From G965277745 sp965277745 (GTDB lineage: Bacteria; Pseudomonadota; Gammaproteobacteria; Cardiobacteriales; Cardiobacteriaceae): a stretch of DNA of 64,000 nt. The stretch's first letter is position 1, and each line of letters begins with the position of its first letter. The notes under the pieces were generated by a model, which searched no databases, had not been told where the DNA came from, and saw only the letters and a list, made by a program, of their open reading frames with translations. This document shows positions 16,643-26,214 of this stretch, piece by piece. The stretch lies in assembly GCA_965277745.1 (NCBI GenBank), contig OZ255837.1, forward strand, positions 1 through 64,000. Reading direction: 5' to 3'. Made by a program: the position numbers and the translations under genes.

Positions 16643-17896
16643 TCACTTGCAGAGCAGACTGAAGACGATTCCAGAATGGCTGACGATCGCATCGCAATGG
16701 CGCCCGTTGCCACTGCGGTAATAGGTGCGACACCAGTTCGCATCGATAAGCTGCCCATCGATACTGCACTGTGTGCTCTTATCCTGATAAAGTAAAGTAC
16801 CGGAGAGACGGTTGAACCCTTTTCCCGCTTTTTGTACTGGTGGAGACCTTGATGGCCGGGCCGTTTCTCCCTTTTTCTTTGTTGCCGCTCCGTGCGGCGC
16901 GGCCTCGTTATGCACCGCCGCTACTGATTCGCGCGTATGTTCGCGCGCCTTTGCCGCGATCTTTTCTCGTTGTTTGCGGACGATTGCCGCCTCTTGAGCG
17001 CTAACTCTTTCCTTGGCCGCTTTATGCTCGGCAACCAAGACATCCAGGCGCTGCTTCAACTCCGCCTGTTCTTGCGCCTGCCTAGCTTTTTTTGCCTCCT
17101 TGTTCGCTTGTGCAGGATGCGTTTTCTTCGTGCTTTTTTGTCGTTTCCCCTGTTCCTGTACAACTTGCGGGTCGGGGGATGCGTTGCTTTTTGCGTTACG
17201 TGACGCCTGTAACTGCCGCTTCTTGTCGCGACGCTTGATTTCCCGCTTGCTTGCCTCGTTGTTCGCCATCATCAACTGATAGATCAATTGACCGTCGATG
17301 TAGGGATACTCGCTTTCCGGCATCTTGTGTTCTTTGCGAAACTTTTTCATCGCTATCAGTGTTTTTTTTCCGAGGACACCGTCGGCACGGCCGCTACTAA
17401 AACCGAGTGTTTCCAGCTCGCTTTGCATATTGCGGATGAGGCGACGATAGAAAATAGCCGTCCAGTTCGGCAAGATGTTGCCATCGGCTTTGACACCGAG
17501 GAAACGCTGATAGGCACGGATGCCTTCGTGGGTGGCATCTGTCATCTTGCCGTTTACGAGACCGGCATCGAAACCGAGAAAACGCAACCCGGTCTGGATC
17601 AAACGGATCATCGAGGGCGAATAGCGGCCATCATGCGCACCCTGTTTTTCTATCAGCCACCGCATCAGCGGTTTGTCGCCATTGAGGGTGGCGACATCGT
17701 AGAGGGTAAAACCACGAACGTCTTTTCCATAGATCGGGCAATGATGTCGCAAGTGATTTTCCAGCGTTTTCCGATTGCCTGCATGGGCAGCCGCGAAAAG
17801 GGTTGCCGTATCCCCGCAATCGAAATCGCTGGCGGAGACGGCCACGTAAGTAAAGAGAACGCAGTGGAGCGAAAGAATCAACCTGAGTGATTTCAT
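16643..17896 (-). CDS. Secreted ankyrin-like / peptidoglycan-binding protein
   Basis: The 417-residue protein starts with a signal peptide (SLRLILSLHCVLFTYVAVSA). An ankyrin-like segment follows (ATLFAAAHAGNRKTLENHL, then FTLYDVATLNGDKPLMRWLI). Two peptidoglycan-binding-like three-helix units come next (IQTGLRFLGFDAGLVNGK and MQSELETLGFSSGRADGVLG). Residues about 225-350 are a lysine/alanine/glutamine-rich coiled stretch. A cysteine-containing C-terminal module (CSIDGQLIDANWCRTYY, ending LLCK) is not one I recognise. It starts 13 bases after nudF. Likely periplasmic and cell-wall associated, but this is inference from domains. Confidence 0.75.
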   Translation of the reverse strand: MKSLRLILSLHCVLFTYVAVSASDFDCGDTATLFAAAHAGNRKTLENHLRHHCPIYGKDVRGFTLYDVATLNGDKPLMRWLIEKQGAHDGRYSPSMIRLIQTGLRFLGFDAGLVNGKMTDATHEGIRAYQRFLGVKADGNILPNWTAIFYRRLIRNMQSELETLGFSSGRADGVLGKKTLIAMKKFRKEHKMPESEYPYIDGQLIYQLMMANNEASKREIKRRDKKRQLQASRNAKSNASPDPQVVQEQGKRQKSTKKTHPAQANKEAKKARQAQEQAELKQRLDVLVAEHKAAKERVSAQEAAIVRKQREKIAAKAREHTRESVAAVHNEAAPHGAATKKKGETARPSRSPPVQKAGKGFNRLSGTLLYQDKSTQCSIDGQLIDANWCRTYYRSGNGRHCDAIVSHSGIVFSLLCK

Positions 17897-17909
17897 GAAA
17901 TTACCGTCA

Positions 17910-18497
17910 TCATATATTTTGCGCAGCGCGCAGAGCAAAGGACTGCATGGCGATCAGCATCGTCGCATTGCTAATTTTTCCTTCGCCGAGCCATTGCAGC
18001 GCCGTCTTTCGCGGTACACGTATCACGCGGATATCCTCGCCTTCTTCATGCAAGCCGGTGAATGTCTTGGTTGCCGCCGCGTCAACGGTCGCCTGATAGA
18101 GATACACTCGCCCGCCACTGCCGCCAGGACTGCTGAAATATTGTCCGATCGGTTCGAGGATTTGGGCGCGCACACCGATTTCCTCTTCCAGTTCACGCTG
18201 CATGCTCTGTTCCGGCGTCTCATCTGGTTTGTCGATGAAGCCGGCGACGATTTCGGTATTCCAGGGACCCGCCCCGGCGACCATCCTACCGATACGAAAC
18301 TGTTCGACGAACACGAATTCATCGCGGACCGGATCGTAGGGCAACGCGGCCACCACTTGGCCTTTGCCGAGACACTCGCGCACGATCGGGCCGCTGGTGC
18401 CGCCGGAAAAATAATCGAAATCCACCGTAAAACGGGTGATCTTGAAAAAACCACGATAGACTTCTTGTTCGGCAAGCAAACGATAGCTATATTTCAT
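17910..18497 (-). CDS. nudF: ADP-ribose pyrophosphatase (Nudix)
   Basis: It hydrolyses ADP-ribose to AMP and ribose 5-phosphate. The 195-residue protein has a complete Nudix box, G-x5-E-x7-RELEEEIGV, around residue 100 (GFIDKPDETPEQSMQRELEE). It also has the upstream FVFVEQFRIG strand and the SSPGGSGGRVYLY loop usual for NudF. It lies six bases after the nlpD-like gene and likely forms one unit with the secreted protein that follows. Confidence 0.92.
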   Translation of the reverse strand: MKYSYRLLAEQEVYRGFFKITRFTVDFDYFSGGTSGPIVRECLGKGQVVAALPYDPVRDEFVFVEQFRIGRMVAGAGPWNTEIVAGFIDKPDETPEQSMQRELEEEIGVRAQILEPIGQYFSSPGGSGGRVYLYQATVDAAATKTFTGLHEEGEDIRVIRVPRKTALQWLGEGKISNATMLIAMQSFALRAAQNI

Positions 18498-18503
18498 CGC
18501 CGT

Positions 18504-19217
18504 CTAATGCCTCGCGGTGGTGCCGATATAGCGGTAGGGATCGACCGGTTGTCCCTGTTTGCGTACTTCGAAATACAGCATCGCCGTGTCTTTCGGGCCG
18601 ATGCCTGCCGTGCCGATACGCTCTCCGGAACGGAGTTTCTGTCCCTCATGTACCGTGATGCTATCGAGATATCCGTAGGCGGAAAGTACCTTGTCGGGAT
18701 GACGCACGATTACCATGCGCCCGAAACCGGAAAGCCCGCTGCCAGTATAAGCGACTTCTCCACCATTGGCGGCCACGACCGCCTGTCCGCGCCGTCCCCT
18801 GATCCGCAGTCCTTGTTTGCCCGGCGCGTTCGGCGAGTAAGTGGAAACCACTTTGCCACGTGTCGGCCAACGCCAGCCGCTCATGCCACTGCGGCTGACC
18901 TTGGGCACGACCACGCGCCTGCGCTTGACGCCCAAGGGCGGCTGGGTACGTAATACTTGCCCGATGAAGATCTGGTGTTTGTTGGCGATCCGGTTCCACT
19001 GCGCCAATTCGTCGATATCCAGTCCATAGCGCCAAGCTATACCGAACAGGGTATCTCCCTTTCGCACAGTATAACGGTCACCCGGCGTCAAAGCGCCGCG
19101 TTTGCCGTGCAAATCGTAGGCACTCGGGCTGCCGCCACCTGAACAAGCCGTCAACCATAGGGCTGCCGCGACGATCAAAACAAACCCGCAAAGGGGGCCT
19201 CTCTTGCTCCTTGTCAT
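18504..19217 (-). CDS. nlpD: NlpD-like lipoprotein, LysM + LytM (amidase activator)
   Basis: The ATG at 19217 gives 237 residues with a lipoprotein signal ending LWLTAC (lipidated Cys). A LysM domain (YTVRKGDTLFGIAWRYGLD, then WNRIANKHQIFIGQVLR) follows, then a LytM/M23 domain. The zinc ligands of active M23 peptidases are missing: GLRIRGRRG replaces the H-x3-D segment and SAYGYLD replaces the HxH. That is the pattern of NlpD/EnvC activators of septal amidases, not of an active peptidase. The longer frame upstream has no signal logic. Confidence 0.85.
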   Translation of the reverse strand: MTRSKRGPLCGFVLIVAAALWLTACSGGGSPSAYDLHGKRGALTPGDRYTVRKGDTLFGIAWRYGLDIDELAQWNRIANKHQIFIGQVLRTQPPLGVKRRRVVVPKVSRSGMSGWRWPTRGKVVSTYSPNAPGKQGLRIRGRRGQAVVAANGGEVAYTGSGLSGFGRMVIVRHPDKVLSAYGYLDSITVHEGQKLRSGERIGTAGIGPKDTAMLYFEVRKQGQPVDPYRYIGTTARH

Positions 19218-19705
19218 AACCCTATTCTCCAACCAACTGTAGATCGACGTCCCAGACTTGGCGGATGCCAAGGAACGCCCTTGCCCCAAATAAAAATCAT
19301 CCATTCCCTCACCCATTTTTCCCCTTTTCTTACGACACCACCTTGGGTTCGAGTCTCTGTATCGTCTTCAAATTACGGCGCCAGACAGCGGAAAACACGA
19401 GTCCACGCCAATTTTTTTGACAAAATCATCGCATCCACTTTATTGTCGTACCCGCTATCACCCTCATCAAGCGAAGGCGCTTCGAGAAACGGCCACTATC
19501 GCGCCGCCATTCCGATCAAGCGCTGTCGGCACGACCCGCGCGGGGATTACCTGGTAAAGATACCCGATCACCGCAAAACAAAACGCAAGTGTACCGGAGG
19601 ACGTATTTTTTTCAATCACGTGACGATTACGGAGGATAAAATCCCCCTCTTGCCTCTGGCCCAGGGAGAATTTGTTATCATTATTTCTTTGACAGGATTC
19701 CCCAA
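19218..19705. other. Intergenic region between nlpD-like gene and htpX
   Basis: About 490 bases between divergent genes. Open frames here are short and not protein-like. No clear terminator, RNA gene or heat-shock promoter was found. Confidence 0.5.
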
Positions 19706-20581
19706 ATGAAAGCCACCTTTCTTCTGATACTGACCAATTTCGGCGTGATGATCGTGCTCAGCGTTTTCATGCATCTGCTCGGACTCGATCGGATACTCGC
19801 CAACGAAGGAATCGGCAACGTCGCCTTTTTGCTGACCGCCTGCCTCTACGGATTCTTCGGTTCCTTTGTTGCGCTCATGATGTCCAAAGGGCTTGCCAAA
19901 CGCCAGATGCGCGTTCAGGTGATCGAACAGCCGCGCAACGAGACCGAGCGATGGTTGCTTGCCACTGTGCGCCGACAGGCGGAGAAAGCCGGCGTTCGCA
20001 TGCCGGAAGTCGGCATCTTCGATCATCCGGTGGCGAACGCCTTCGCGACCGGCGCAAACAAAAACGCCGCGCTCGTCGCGGTCAGCAGCGGTCTTTTGCA
20101 AGGCATGAATCGGGAAGCAGTGGAAGCCGTTCTCGGTCACGAAATGAGTCATGTTTGCAATGGCGACATGGTCACTTCCGCCCTGATCCAAGGGACGATC
20201 AACAGTTTCGTAATCGTCTTCGCACGGATCATCGCCTCGCTTCTCAGCCGCAATCGTAATGGTCGCGGTAGTTTCGGCGCTTATTTCGCCGTCTACATGG
20301 TATTACAAGTAGTACTCGGCTTTCTCGGCTCGATGATCGTCATGTGGCATTCCCGTCATCGCGAATTTGCCGCCGACCGCGGCGGCGCAGAACTCGCCGG
20401 ACGACAGAAAATGATCGATGCGTTAAAGCGCTTGCAAACAATCCACCAACAGGGTGGCGAAGGCGCCCTGGCACAAGACTTACGCGCCTTCGGGATCGTT
20501 GCCGTAAGCGGTTTGTTCGCTTCCCATCCGCCACTTGCGAAACGCATCGCCGCGCTCGAGGGATTGACCACCATCACATGA
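19706..20581 (+). CDS. htpX: Membrane zinc metalloprotease HtpX
   Basis: HtpX degrades damaged membrane proteins. The 291-residue protein has two N-terminal membrane segments, the active-site HEMSH motif near residue 145, a second pair of hydrophobic segments, and the downstream zinc ligand region HREFAADRGGAEL. Its TGA overlaps the following ATG (ATGA), so the next gene is coupled. Confidence 0.97.
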   Translation: MKATFLLILTNFGVMIVLSVFMHLLGLDRILANEGIGNVAFLLTACLYGFFGSFVALMMSKGLAKRQMRVQVIEQPRNETERWLLATVRRQAEKAGVRMPEVGIFDHPVANAFATGANKNAALVAVSSGLLQGMNREAVEAVLGHEMSHVCNGDMVTSALIQGTINSFVIVFARIIASLLSRNRNGRGSFGAYFAVYMVLQVVLGFLGSMIVMWHSRHREFAADRGGAELAGRQKMIDALKRLQTIHQQGGEGALAQDLRAFGIVAVSGLFASHPPLAKRIAALEGLTTIT

Positions 20582-22476
20582 TCCGCCTTGACGGGATCAC
20601 CCTCGGCCGCGGTGCCAATCTGCTCCTCGAACAGGCCAGCACCGCTATCTATGCGGAACAACGTGTCGGCTTGGTCGGCAATAACGGCAGTGGAAAATCG
20701 AGTCTTCTCGCTTTGCTGCGCGGTGAACTTTCTCCTGATCGCGGCACTCTCACTTTACCGCCAGACTGCCGCATCGCGAGCGTCAATCAGGAAACACCGT
20801 CGCTCCGGCAGGCGGCGCTCGATTACGTACTCGACGGCCATCGTCCGTTTCGTGACGCGCAACGCGCCATCGCCGCGGCGGAAAAAAACGCCGACGGCAT
20901 GGCGATCGCCCATGCCCACGATGCGTTCGCGCTTGCCGGTGGCTACGAACTCCCGTCACAGGCCGGAGAAATGCTCTGCGGTCTCGGATTCGCCCTCAAG
21001 CAACACAAGCACAGCGTCGCCGATTTTTCCGGCGGCTGGCGCATGCGCCTCAACCTCGCCCAGGCACTGATCGCGCCGGCCGATCTCCTTCTCCTCGACG
21101 AACCGACCAACCATCTCGATCTCGACGCCGTCCTCTGGCTACAAGATTTTCTTGCCAGGCACCGCGCCACTTTGATCCTGATTTCCCATGACCGCGATTT
21201 CCTCGACGCCCTTTGCCAACATGTTTGGCATATCGAAAACAAGCGCCTGCGAAGCTATCGCGGTAATTACAGCCAGTTCGAACGGACTCGTCACCAACGC
21301 CGCATACAAGCCGATGCGCTCTACGCAAAACAAGAAGCGAAACGCGCGCGCATACAATCCTATGTCGACCGTTTCCGCGCCAAAGCGACCAAAGCGCGTC
21401 AGGCGCAAAGCCGGCTCAAGGCGCTGGAAAAATTGATCGCCAGCGCGCCAGTGCCGCAAGAAAAAAAATTCTCCCTTTCCTTTCCAGCGGCCGACAGCTA
21501 TCCGTCAACCCTCCTGCGTCTGGAAAACGCCGCAATCGGCTACGACACTCAAGCGATTTTCGCCGAATTGTCGCTCTCTCTTGCCGGTGATGCGCGCATC
21601 GGTTTACTCGGTGGTAACGGTGTCGGAAAATCCACGCTCATGAAAGCGCTTGCCGGCGTCCAGCCATTACTTTGCGGTAGCCGTGAAGTCGATAAACACG
21701 CCTGTATCGGCTATTTTACCCAGCACCAACTCGATCATCTCGACCCGCAACAGACACCTTTGTGGCATATGCGCCAACTGTTACCCGAGTGCGGCGAACA
21801 AGGCCAACGTAATTTTCTCGGCGCGTACGGCTTTGGTGGTGAACACGTGCAAAGCCGCGTGGGAGATTTTTCTGGCGGTGAAAAAGCGCGTCTCGCACTG
21901 GCGCTGATTATCGCCACCCGCCCCAATCTCCTTCTGCTCGACGAGCCGACGAATCATCTCGACCTGACGATGCGTGACAACCTGACGCGCGCGCTCATCG
22001 ACTATCGTGGTGCCGCGGTGATCATCTCTCATGATCGCAACTTGCTGCGCGCCAGTTGTAATCGCTTCTACCTCGTCGAGGATGGTCGCTGCCAGCCATT
22101 CGACGGTGATCTTGAAGACTACCATAAACATCTCAAGGCGCGTGCTGCGAAACGTGACGCAAAAACCGTGCCGCTCGCGGCACTGGATGCTACGCCCAGT
22201 CGCAACGAAAAAAACACGAAAAATGTATTACACGCGCAGCTTCGGTCGCTGCACCGGACCCTGGAAAAAACCGAAAAACAGATGAAAATATTGGAAAAAA
22301 CGCGCGCGGCACTGGAAAATCAGCTTGGTGATCCCGCCCTGTATGTGGCGGAGAACAAAGAACGGCTACACAAGCTGCTCACGGAGAAAAGCGCTACCGA
22401 TCAAGCCTTGGCAAATGCCGAAGCGGATTGGATGGAAGCCGCCCAGACTCTGGAAGAAACAGAGCGAGCGTGTTGA
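20578..22476 (+). CDS. yheS: ABC-F ATPase, YheS-like
   Basis: This is a soluble ABC-F protein with 632 residues from ATG 20578. It has two ATPase halves, each with Walker A (GNNGSGKSS; GGNGVGKST), signature (DFSGGWRMRLNLAQAL; DFSGGEKARLALAL) and Walker B (LLLLDEPTNHLDL). The linker RFRAKATKARQAQSRLKALE is the P-site tRNA interaction motif region. The N-terminus and linker match YheS better than EttA or Uup. A long frame upstream is htpX in another frame. A charged coiled coil forms the C-terminus. Likely acts on stalled ribosomes. Confidence 0.93.
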   Translation: MIRLDGITLGRGANLLLEQASTAIYAEQRVGLVGNNGSGKSSLLALLRGELSPDRGTLTLPPDCRIASVNQETPSLRQAALDYVLDGHRPFRDAQRAIAAAEKNADGMAIAHAHDAFALAGGYELPSQAGEMLCGLGFALKQHKHSVADFSGGWRMRLNLAQALIAPADLLLLDEPTNHLDLDAVLWLQDFLARHRATLILISHDRDFLDALCQHVWHIENKRLRSYRGNYSQFERTRHQRRIQADALYAKQEAKRARIQSYVDRFRAKATKARQAQSRLKALEKLIASAPVPQEKKFSLSFPAADSYPSTLLRLENAAIGYDTQAIFAELSLSLAGDARIGLLGGNGVGKSTLMKALAGVQPLLCGSREVDKHACIGYFTQHQLDHLDPQQTPLWHMRQLLPECGEQGQRNFLGAYGFGGEHVQSRVGDFSGGEKARLALALIIATRPNLLLLDEPTNHLDLTMRDNLTRALIDYRGAAVIISHDRNLLRASCNRFYLVEDGRCQPFDGDLEDYHKHLKARAAKRDAKTVPLAALDATPSRNEKNTKNVLHAQLRSLHRTLEKTEKQMKILEKTRAALENQLGDPALYVAENKERLHKLLTEKSATDQALANAEADWMEAAQTLEETERAC

Positions 22477-22486
22477 AAATCTCCTC

Positions 22487-22963
22487 CTACCAGGCCATAA
22501 AAATATGCCGCGCGGCGCTGAAACCCCAAGCGAACGTCATCGGGTACAGCCACAATGAACACGCGACCATCAGCGTCAACGCGAGCAGAATGGAGAAAAA
22601 GAAAACAAAATGGCGATTATCAGAAAAGACAGTAAAAAGAAAACACCATACAAAATCAATAAGAAATAGGCGAGCGGAAGCCAGTTGCGCAGCGTGCCGA
22701 AGACCTGCAAACGAAACACCGTGGAAAAATTCGTCGCCGGAAAATGGCTGAAAATCGGCAGAATCGCCCAACTGATCGCCAAGATCACCGGTGTGACGGC
22801 CAAATTCAACGCGATCGTGCCGATCAAGAGTTGCGAATTGAAGGCGCGAAATTCCTCATCGAAAAAAAAACGGCAGAGCATCAATAAAACGCTTCAATAT
22901 CATAAGCGTCATGTTCAACACCATGAGAAAGAGCAGATACTGTAAGTGCAGTTGCCGACCCAA
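22487..22963 (-). pseudogene. Frameshifted membrane protein gene (BPSS1780-like layout)
   Basis: Three overlapping open segments on the minus strand join into one hydrophobic protein of about 195 residues. The order is a TTG start at 22963 (GGAGAAG upstream) with LQYLLFLMVLNMTLMILKRF, then FDEEFRAFNSQLLIGT and LRNWLPLAYFLLILYG, then LALTLMVACSLWLYPMTFAW. Joining needs one frame change at a run of nine T residues (22862-22870 on the + strand as A9) and another near 22590-22620. At least four membrane segments result. The layout resembles BPSS1780-like membrane proteins. It is either a pseudogene, a phase-variable gene or an assembly error. Confidence 0.6.
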
Positions 22964-23242
22964 GTATCTTCTCCGATAACAGATTGAAATACGGTAACAC
23001 AATTAACGAAGGACATACGCCGCCCGTGATGTGAAGGCAAGCGCTTTCCTTTTTCATCTTCTTGCGCGCCTCACAAAACGGCCTATCCGGCAAATGAAGA
23101 GGGTTCGTAAAACCGCTCGCGCAAGACAGCTCACGGCGAACATCGAGACCACAAACAACATCCGATCCAGCTGACGTAAAAAGGATAAATAGCGTATGAT
23201 AGCGGACGATTTACTTGATATACACAACGAGGAAGACCCTTC

Positions 23243-23473
23243 ATGTTGCATGAATACCGTGAACTGATCACTGAATTGAAACAGTGCGACAATCACTTCG
23301 CCCGTCTGTTCGATGAACACAATGCGCTTGACGTAGAAATCGAAAAACTCGAAAAAGATCCCCTCGCTGTCTCCCGAGGCGATGAAATCGAGACGAAAAA
23401 GCGCCGCAAACTACATCTTAAAGATGAAATTTACACCATCCTCAAGAAAAAAGAGGCCGAACGCAACGCTTGA
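23243..23473 (+). CDS. DUF465 / YdcH-like small protein
   Basis: The 76-residue, highly charged helical protein reads HEYRELITELKQCDNHFARL, then a FDEHNALDVEIEKLE helix, then KRRKLHLKDEIYTILKK. That is the full DUF465 (YdcH) pattern, a coiled-coil hairpin of unknown role. Putative promoter and start lie in the 100 bases upstream. Confidence 0.9.
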   Translation: MLHEYRELITELKQCDNHFARLFDEHNALDVEIEKLEKDPLAVSRGDEIETKKRRKLHLKDEIYTILKKKEAERNA

Positions 23474-23605
23474 TCCGTCTCGTCCCCCTTCTCCCCAAAA
23501 AATCTTGACAGGACAATTTCCCGTTCGCGTTTTCTTTATCCCGCCTTATGCGGTAATACTGGGAAAATCTCCTTTGCAACTTCTCTCGCTCGATAAGGAA
23601 GAGAC

Positions 23606-25744
23606 ATGAGTGCAGGAACCGCACATTCGCTTGTCGACATCGACACCGCCAATCCCCGCGATATCTTTCTCAACCGTGAACTCACCTGGCTCGCTTTTAA
23701 CGAACGTTGCCTTCACGAAGCCGCCGAGGAGAGCAATCCGTTGCTCGAGCGGGTTAAATTTCTCGCCATCGTCAACAATAACCTCGATGAATTCTTCATG
23801 AAACGCATCGGTGGACTCAAACAACAGGTCGGCGCCAACATTGATGCCTTGAGTATCGATGGCCGCAGCGCGCAGGAACAGATCGACGATTGCTATCGGG
23901 AAGTGCATCGCCTTGAAGGCGAAATCGTCAACGTCTGGAAACAACTGCAACGTAAACTGAAAAAAGAGCGTATCGAGATCAACCGCTACCATCAGCTTTC
24001 GAAGGCCAAACGGCAACAGATGCGCGAATATTTCATAGACAATATCTATCCACTGATCACCCCACAGGCGATGGATCCAGCGCATCCGTTTCCGTTCGTC
24101 TCCAATCTTTCGCTGAATCTGCTGGTTAAAATGCGCTATCCCGAATCAAGCCGTACCTCGATTGCGCGGATCAAAGTACCGGTTGGCGAGGGCAGCAAAC
24201 GCTTCATCGACGTCCACAATTCCAGCGGACACAAATTCATTGCCCTGGAAGACCTCATTATCAGCAATCTCGACTTGCTTTTTCCCGGCATGGTCATCGA
24301 AAAAGTCGATATTTTCCGCGTCACCCGCAATGCCGTGACCGAAAAGGACGAAGAAAAAGCCGAAGACTTGCTCGAACTGATCGAAGGTGAACTGCGCGAA
24401 CGCCGCTTGGCGCCGATCGTACGCATGCAATATGCGGCCGGTATGGATCCGGTGCACAAGGGCATGCTCTCCGCCGAACTCGCGCTCGAGGAAAACAAGG
24501 ATACCTTCGCGGTGCAGGGGCTGATGCAGATGCGTAATCTATTCGAACTCGTCGGCATAGAACGCAGCGATTTGAAAGCGGCGCCGCATTATCCGGTCGA
24601 CCACGAAGGACTCGTCGGCGAAGACAATATCTTTCATGCTATCCGCCGCAACGGGCCTTTTCTATTGCAGTTGCCCTATGAATCGTTCACCAGCTCAATC
24701 GAACGTTTCGTGCGCGATGCCAGCCGCGATCCCAAGGTAATTGGCATCAAGATGACCATCTACCGTACTTCCAGAGATTCGAAAATCATCGAACACTTAC
24801 TTGAAGCCTCGCGTAACGGCAAACAGGTCACCGTCGTCGTGGAAGTCAAGGCGCGCTTCGATGAGTCGGCCAACATCCGCTGGGCGAACCATCTCGAAGA
24901 AGCGGGAATTCACGTCACTTACGGTATTGTCGGACTGAAAACGCATGCCAAACTGATCTATGTCATCCGTCAGGATTACGATGGCTTGCGCCGCTACGCG
25001 CATATCGGTACCGGCAACTACCACAGCGACACAGCGCGTTTGTACAGTGATCTCGGTCTGTTTACCTGCGACAGCGAAATCGGCGAAGACCTGACCGAAC
25101 TGTTCAATTATCTCACCACCGGCTACACGCCGAACCGCAATTATCACAAGCTTTTACCGGCGCCGAAACACATGAAACCCGGACTTATCGAACGCATCGA
25201 GCGTGAAATCCTTCACGCCAAGGCCGGTCGAAAAGCACTGATCCGTTTCAAAACCAACGCCCTTGAAGACCTAGACATTTGCAAGGCCATCTACCGCGCC
25301 TCGCAGGCCGGTGTGGTTGTGGAATTGATCATCCGCGACAGTTGTCGGGTGATCGCCGGGGTGCCGGGCTTATCGGAGAACGTGCGCGTGATCAGCATCG
25401 TCGGACGTTTCCTCGAACACACGCGCATCTATTATTTCTACAACAACGGCGCGGAAGAATATTTCATCGGCTCGGCGGATCTCATGCATCGAAACCTGAA
25501 AAATCGCGTGGAAGTCATCATGCCGCTCGAAACACCGCATATTCGCCACAAACTGCTACATTTTCTCACCACCCAGCTTGACGATACGAAAAGCGCCTGG
25601 CAGATGCAAGACGACGGCAGCTATAAACGCCCCGAGAACGCGAAACAACAACCCGGCTGTCAGGAACAGTTCATCAAGGATGCCAACGCCAGATACAAAA
25701 ATGCCGCGCGTATCCGCCACCGTAAGACGCGCTCGATCCGCTAA
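23606..25744 (+). CDS. ppk: Polyphosphate kinase 1
   Basis: It makes polyphosphate from ATP, reversibly. The 712-residue protein starts with the N-domain motif FLNRELTWLAFNERCLHEA. It has the two PLD-like catalytic domains, with the phospho-acceptor histidine in TYGIVGLKTHAKLIYVIR and the second conserved histidine near YFIGSADLMHRNLKNRVEV. Length and motifs are those of a complete Ppk1. No ppx is adjacent. Confidence 0.97.
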   Translation: MSAGTAHSLVDIDTANPRDIFLNRELTWLAFNERCLHEAAEESNPLLERVKFLAIVNNNLDEFFMKRIGGLKQQVGANIDALSIDGRSAQEQIDDCYREVHRLEGEIVNVWKQLQRKLKKERIEINRYHQLSKAKRQQMREYFIDNIYPLITPQAMDPAHPFPFVSNLSLNLLVKMRYPESSRTSIARIKVPVGEGSKRFIDVHNSSGHKFIALEDLIISNLDLLFPGMVIEKVDIFRVTRNAVTEKDEEKAEDLLELIEGELRERRLAPIVRMQYAAGMDPVHKGMLSAELALEENKDTFAVQGLMQMRNLFELVGIERSDLKAAPHYPVDHEGLVGEDNIFHAIRRNGPFLLQLPYESFTSSIERFVRDASRDPKVIGIKMTIYRTSRDSKIIEHLLEASRNGKQVTVVVEVKARFDESANIRWANHLEEAGIHVTYGIVGLKTHAKLIYVIRQDYDGLRRYAHIGTGNYHSDTARLYSDLGLFTCDSEIGEDLTELFNYLTTGYTPNRNYHKLLPAPKHMKPGLIERIEREILHAKAGRKALIRFKTNALEDLDICKAIYRASQAGVVVELIIRDSCRVIAGVPGLSENVRVISIVGRFLEHTRIYYFYNNGAEEYFIGSADLMHRNLKNRVEVIMPLETPHIRHKLLHFLTTQLDDTKSAWQMQDDGSYKRPENAKQQPGCQEQFIKDANARYKNAARIRHRKTRSIR

Positions 25745-25788
25745 TCTCGATCTCGCGGCTACAAGCGGTACTTCAAGTATCGTCGAGA

Positions 25789-26214
25789 CTATTTGACGAT
25801 TTTCAGATGATCCGGGCGGTTTTGCCGCTTTTCTGTGCTCTCCGCTTGTGCCGAGGTCGCCGCCGTTTTCGGTCCCTCGGCAAGATCGTCGGGCAATTCA
25901 AAGCGCATGCCTTCCTGCGTTTCCCGCGCGAAGATGGAAGCGATCGCCGCCATCGCCACGGTCACCGAACAGAGTCGGCCATTGAAACGGGTAGAAAAAT
26001 ACACGCCATTCTCTTCAATTACGCAATCCGGCGCGGCGGACGGCGAAATATTGAGTACGAGCAAATCCTCTTTCAAAGTTTTTTCCGGAACGCCACTCAC
26101 CCAACCCGAACCGGGATGGGCAATCATCAAATGCGGTGTACAGCCGTTATCGACAATCCATTCATACATCGCGCGCAACAAATACGGCTTGCGGTCACTC
26201 ATCGCTTCTTTCAT
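25789..26214 (-). CDS. sspB: ClpXP adaptor SspB
   Basis: SspB delivers ssrA-tagged proteins to ClpXP. The 141-residue protein has the folded domain YLLRAMYEWIVDNGCTPHLM, VLNISPSAAPDCVIEENGVY and FSTRFNGRLCSVTVAMAAI, then a disordered tail ending in RPDHLKIVK, which matches the ClpX-binding tail. The start overlaps the sspA stop (ATGA); an internal ATG four codons on is an alternative. Confidence 0.95.
   Translation of the reverse strand: MKEAMSDRKPYLLRAMYEWIVDNGCTPHLMIAHPGSGWVSGVPEKTLKEDLLVLNISPSAAPDCVIEENGVYFSTRFNGRLCSVTVAMAAIASIFARETQEGMRFELPDDLAEGPKTAATSAQAESTEKRQNRPDHLKIVK

Noticed and set aside
18504..19217. Active zinc endopeptidase (M23)
   Set aside because: The metal-binding H-x3-D and HxH motifs are replaced, so an activator role (NlpD type) is preferred.
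22881..23093. A 70-codon minus-strand frame before the broken membrane gene
   Set aside because: It overlaps the better-supported first segment of the membrane pseudogene and has no ribosome-binding site or motif.
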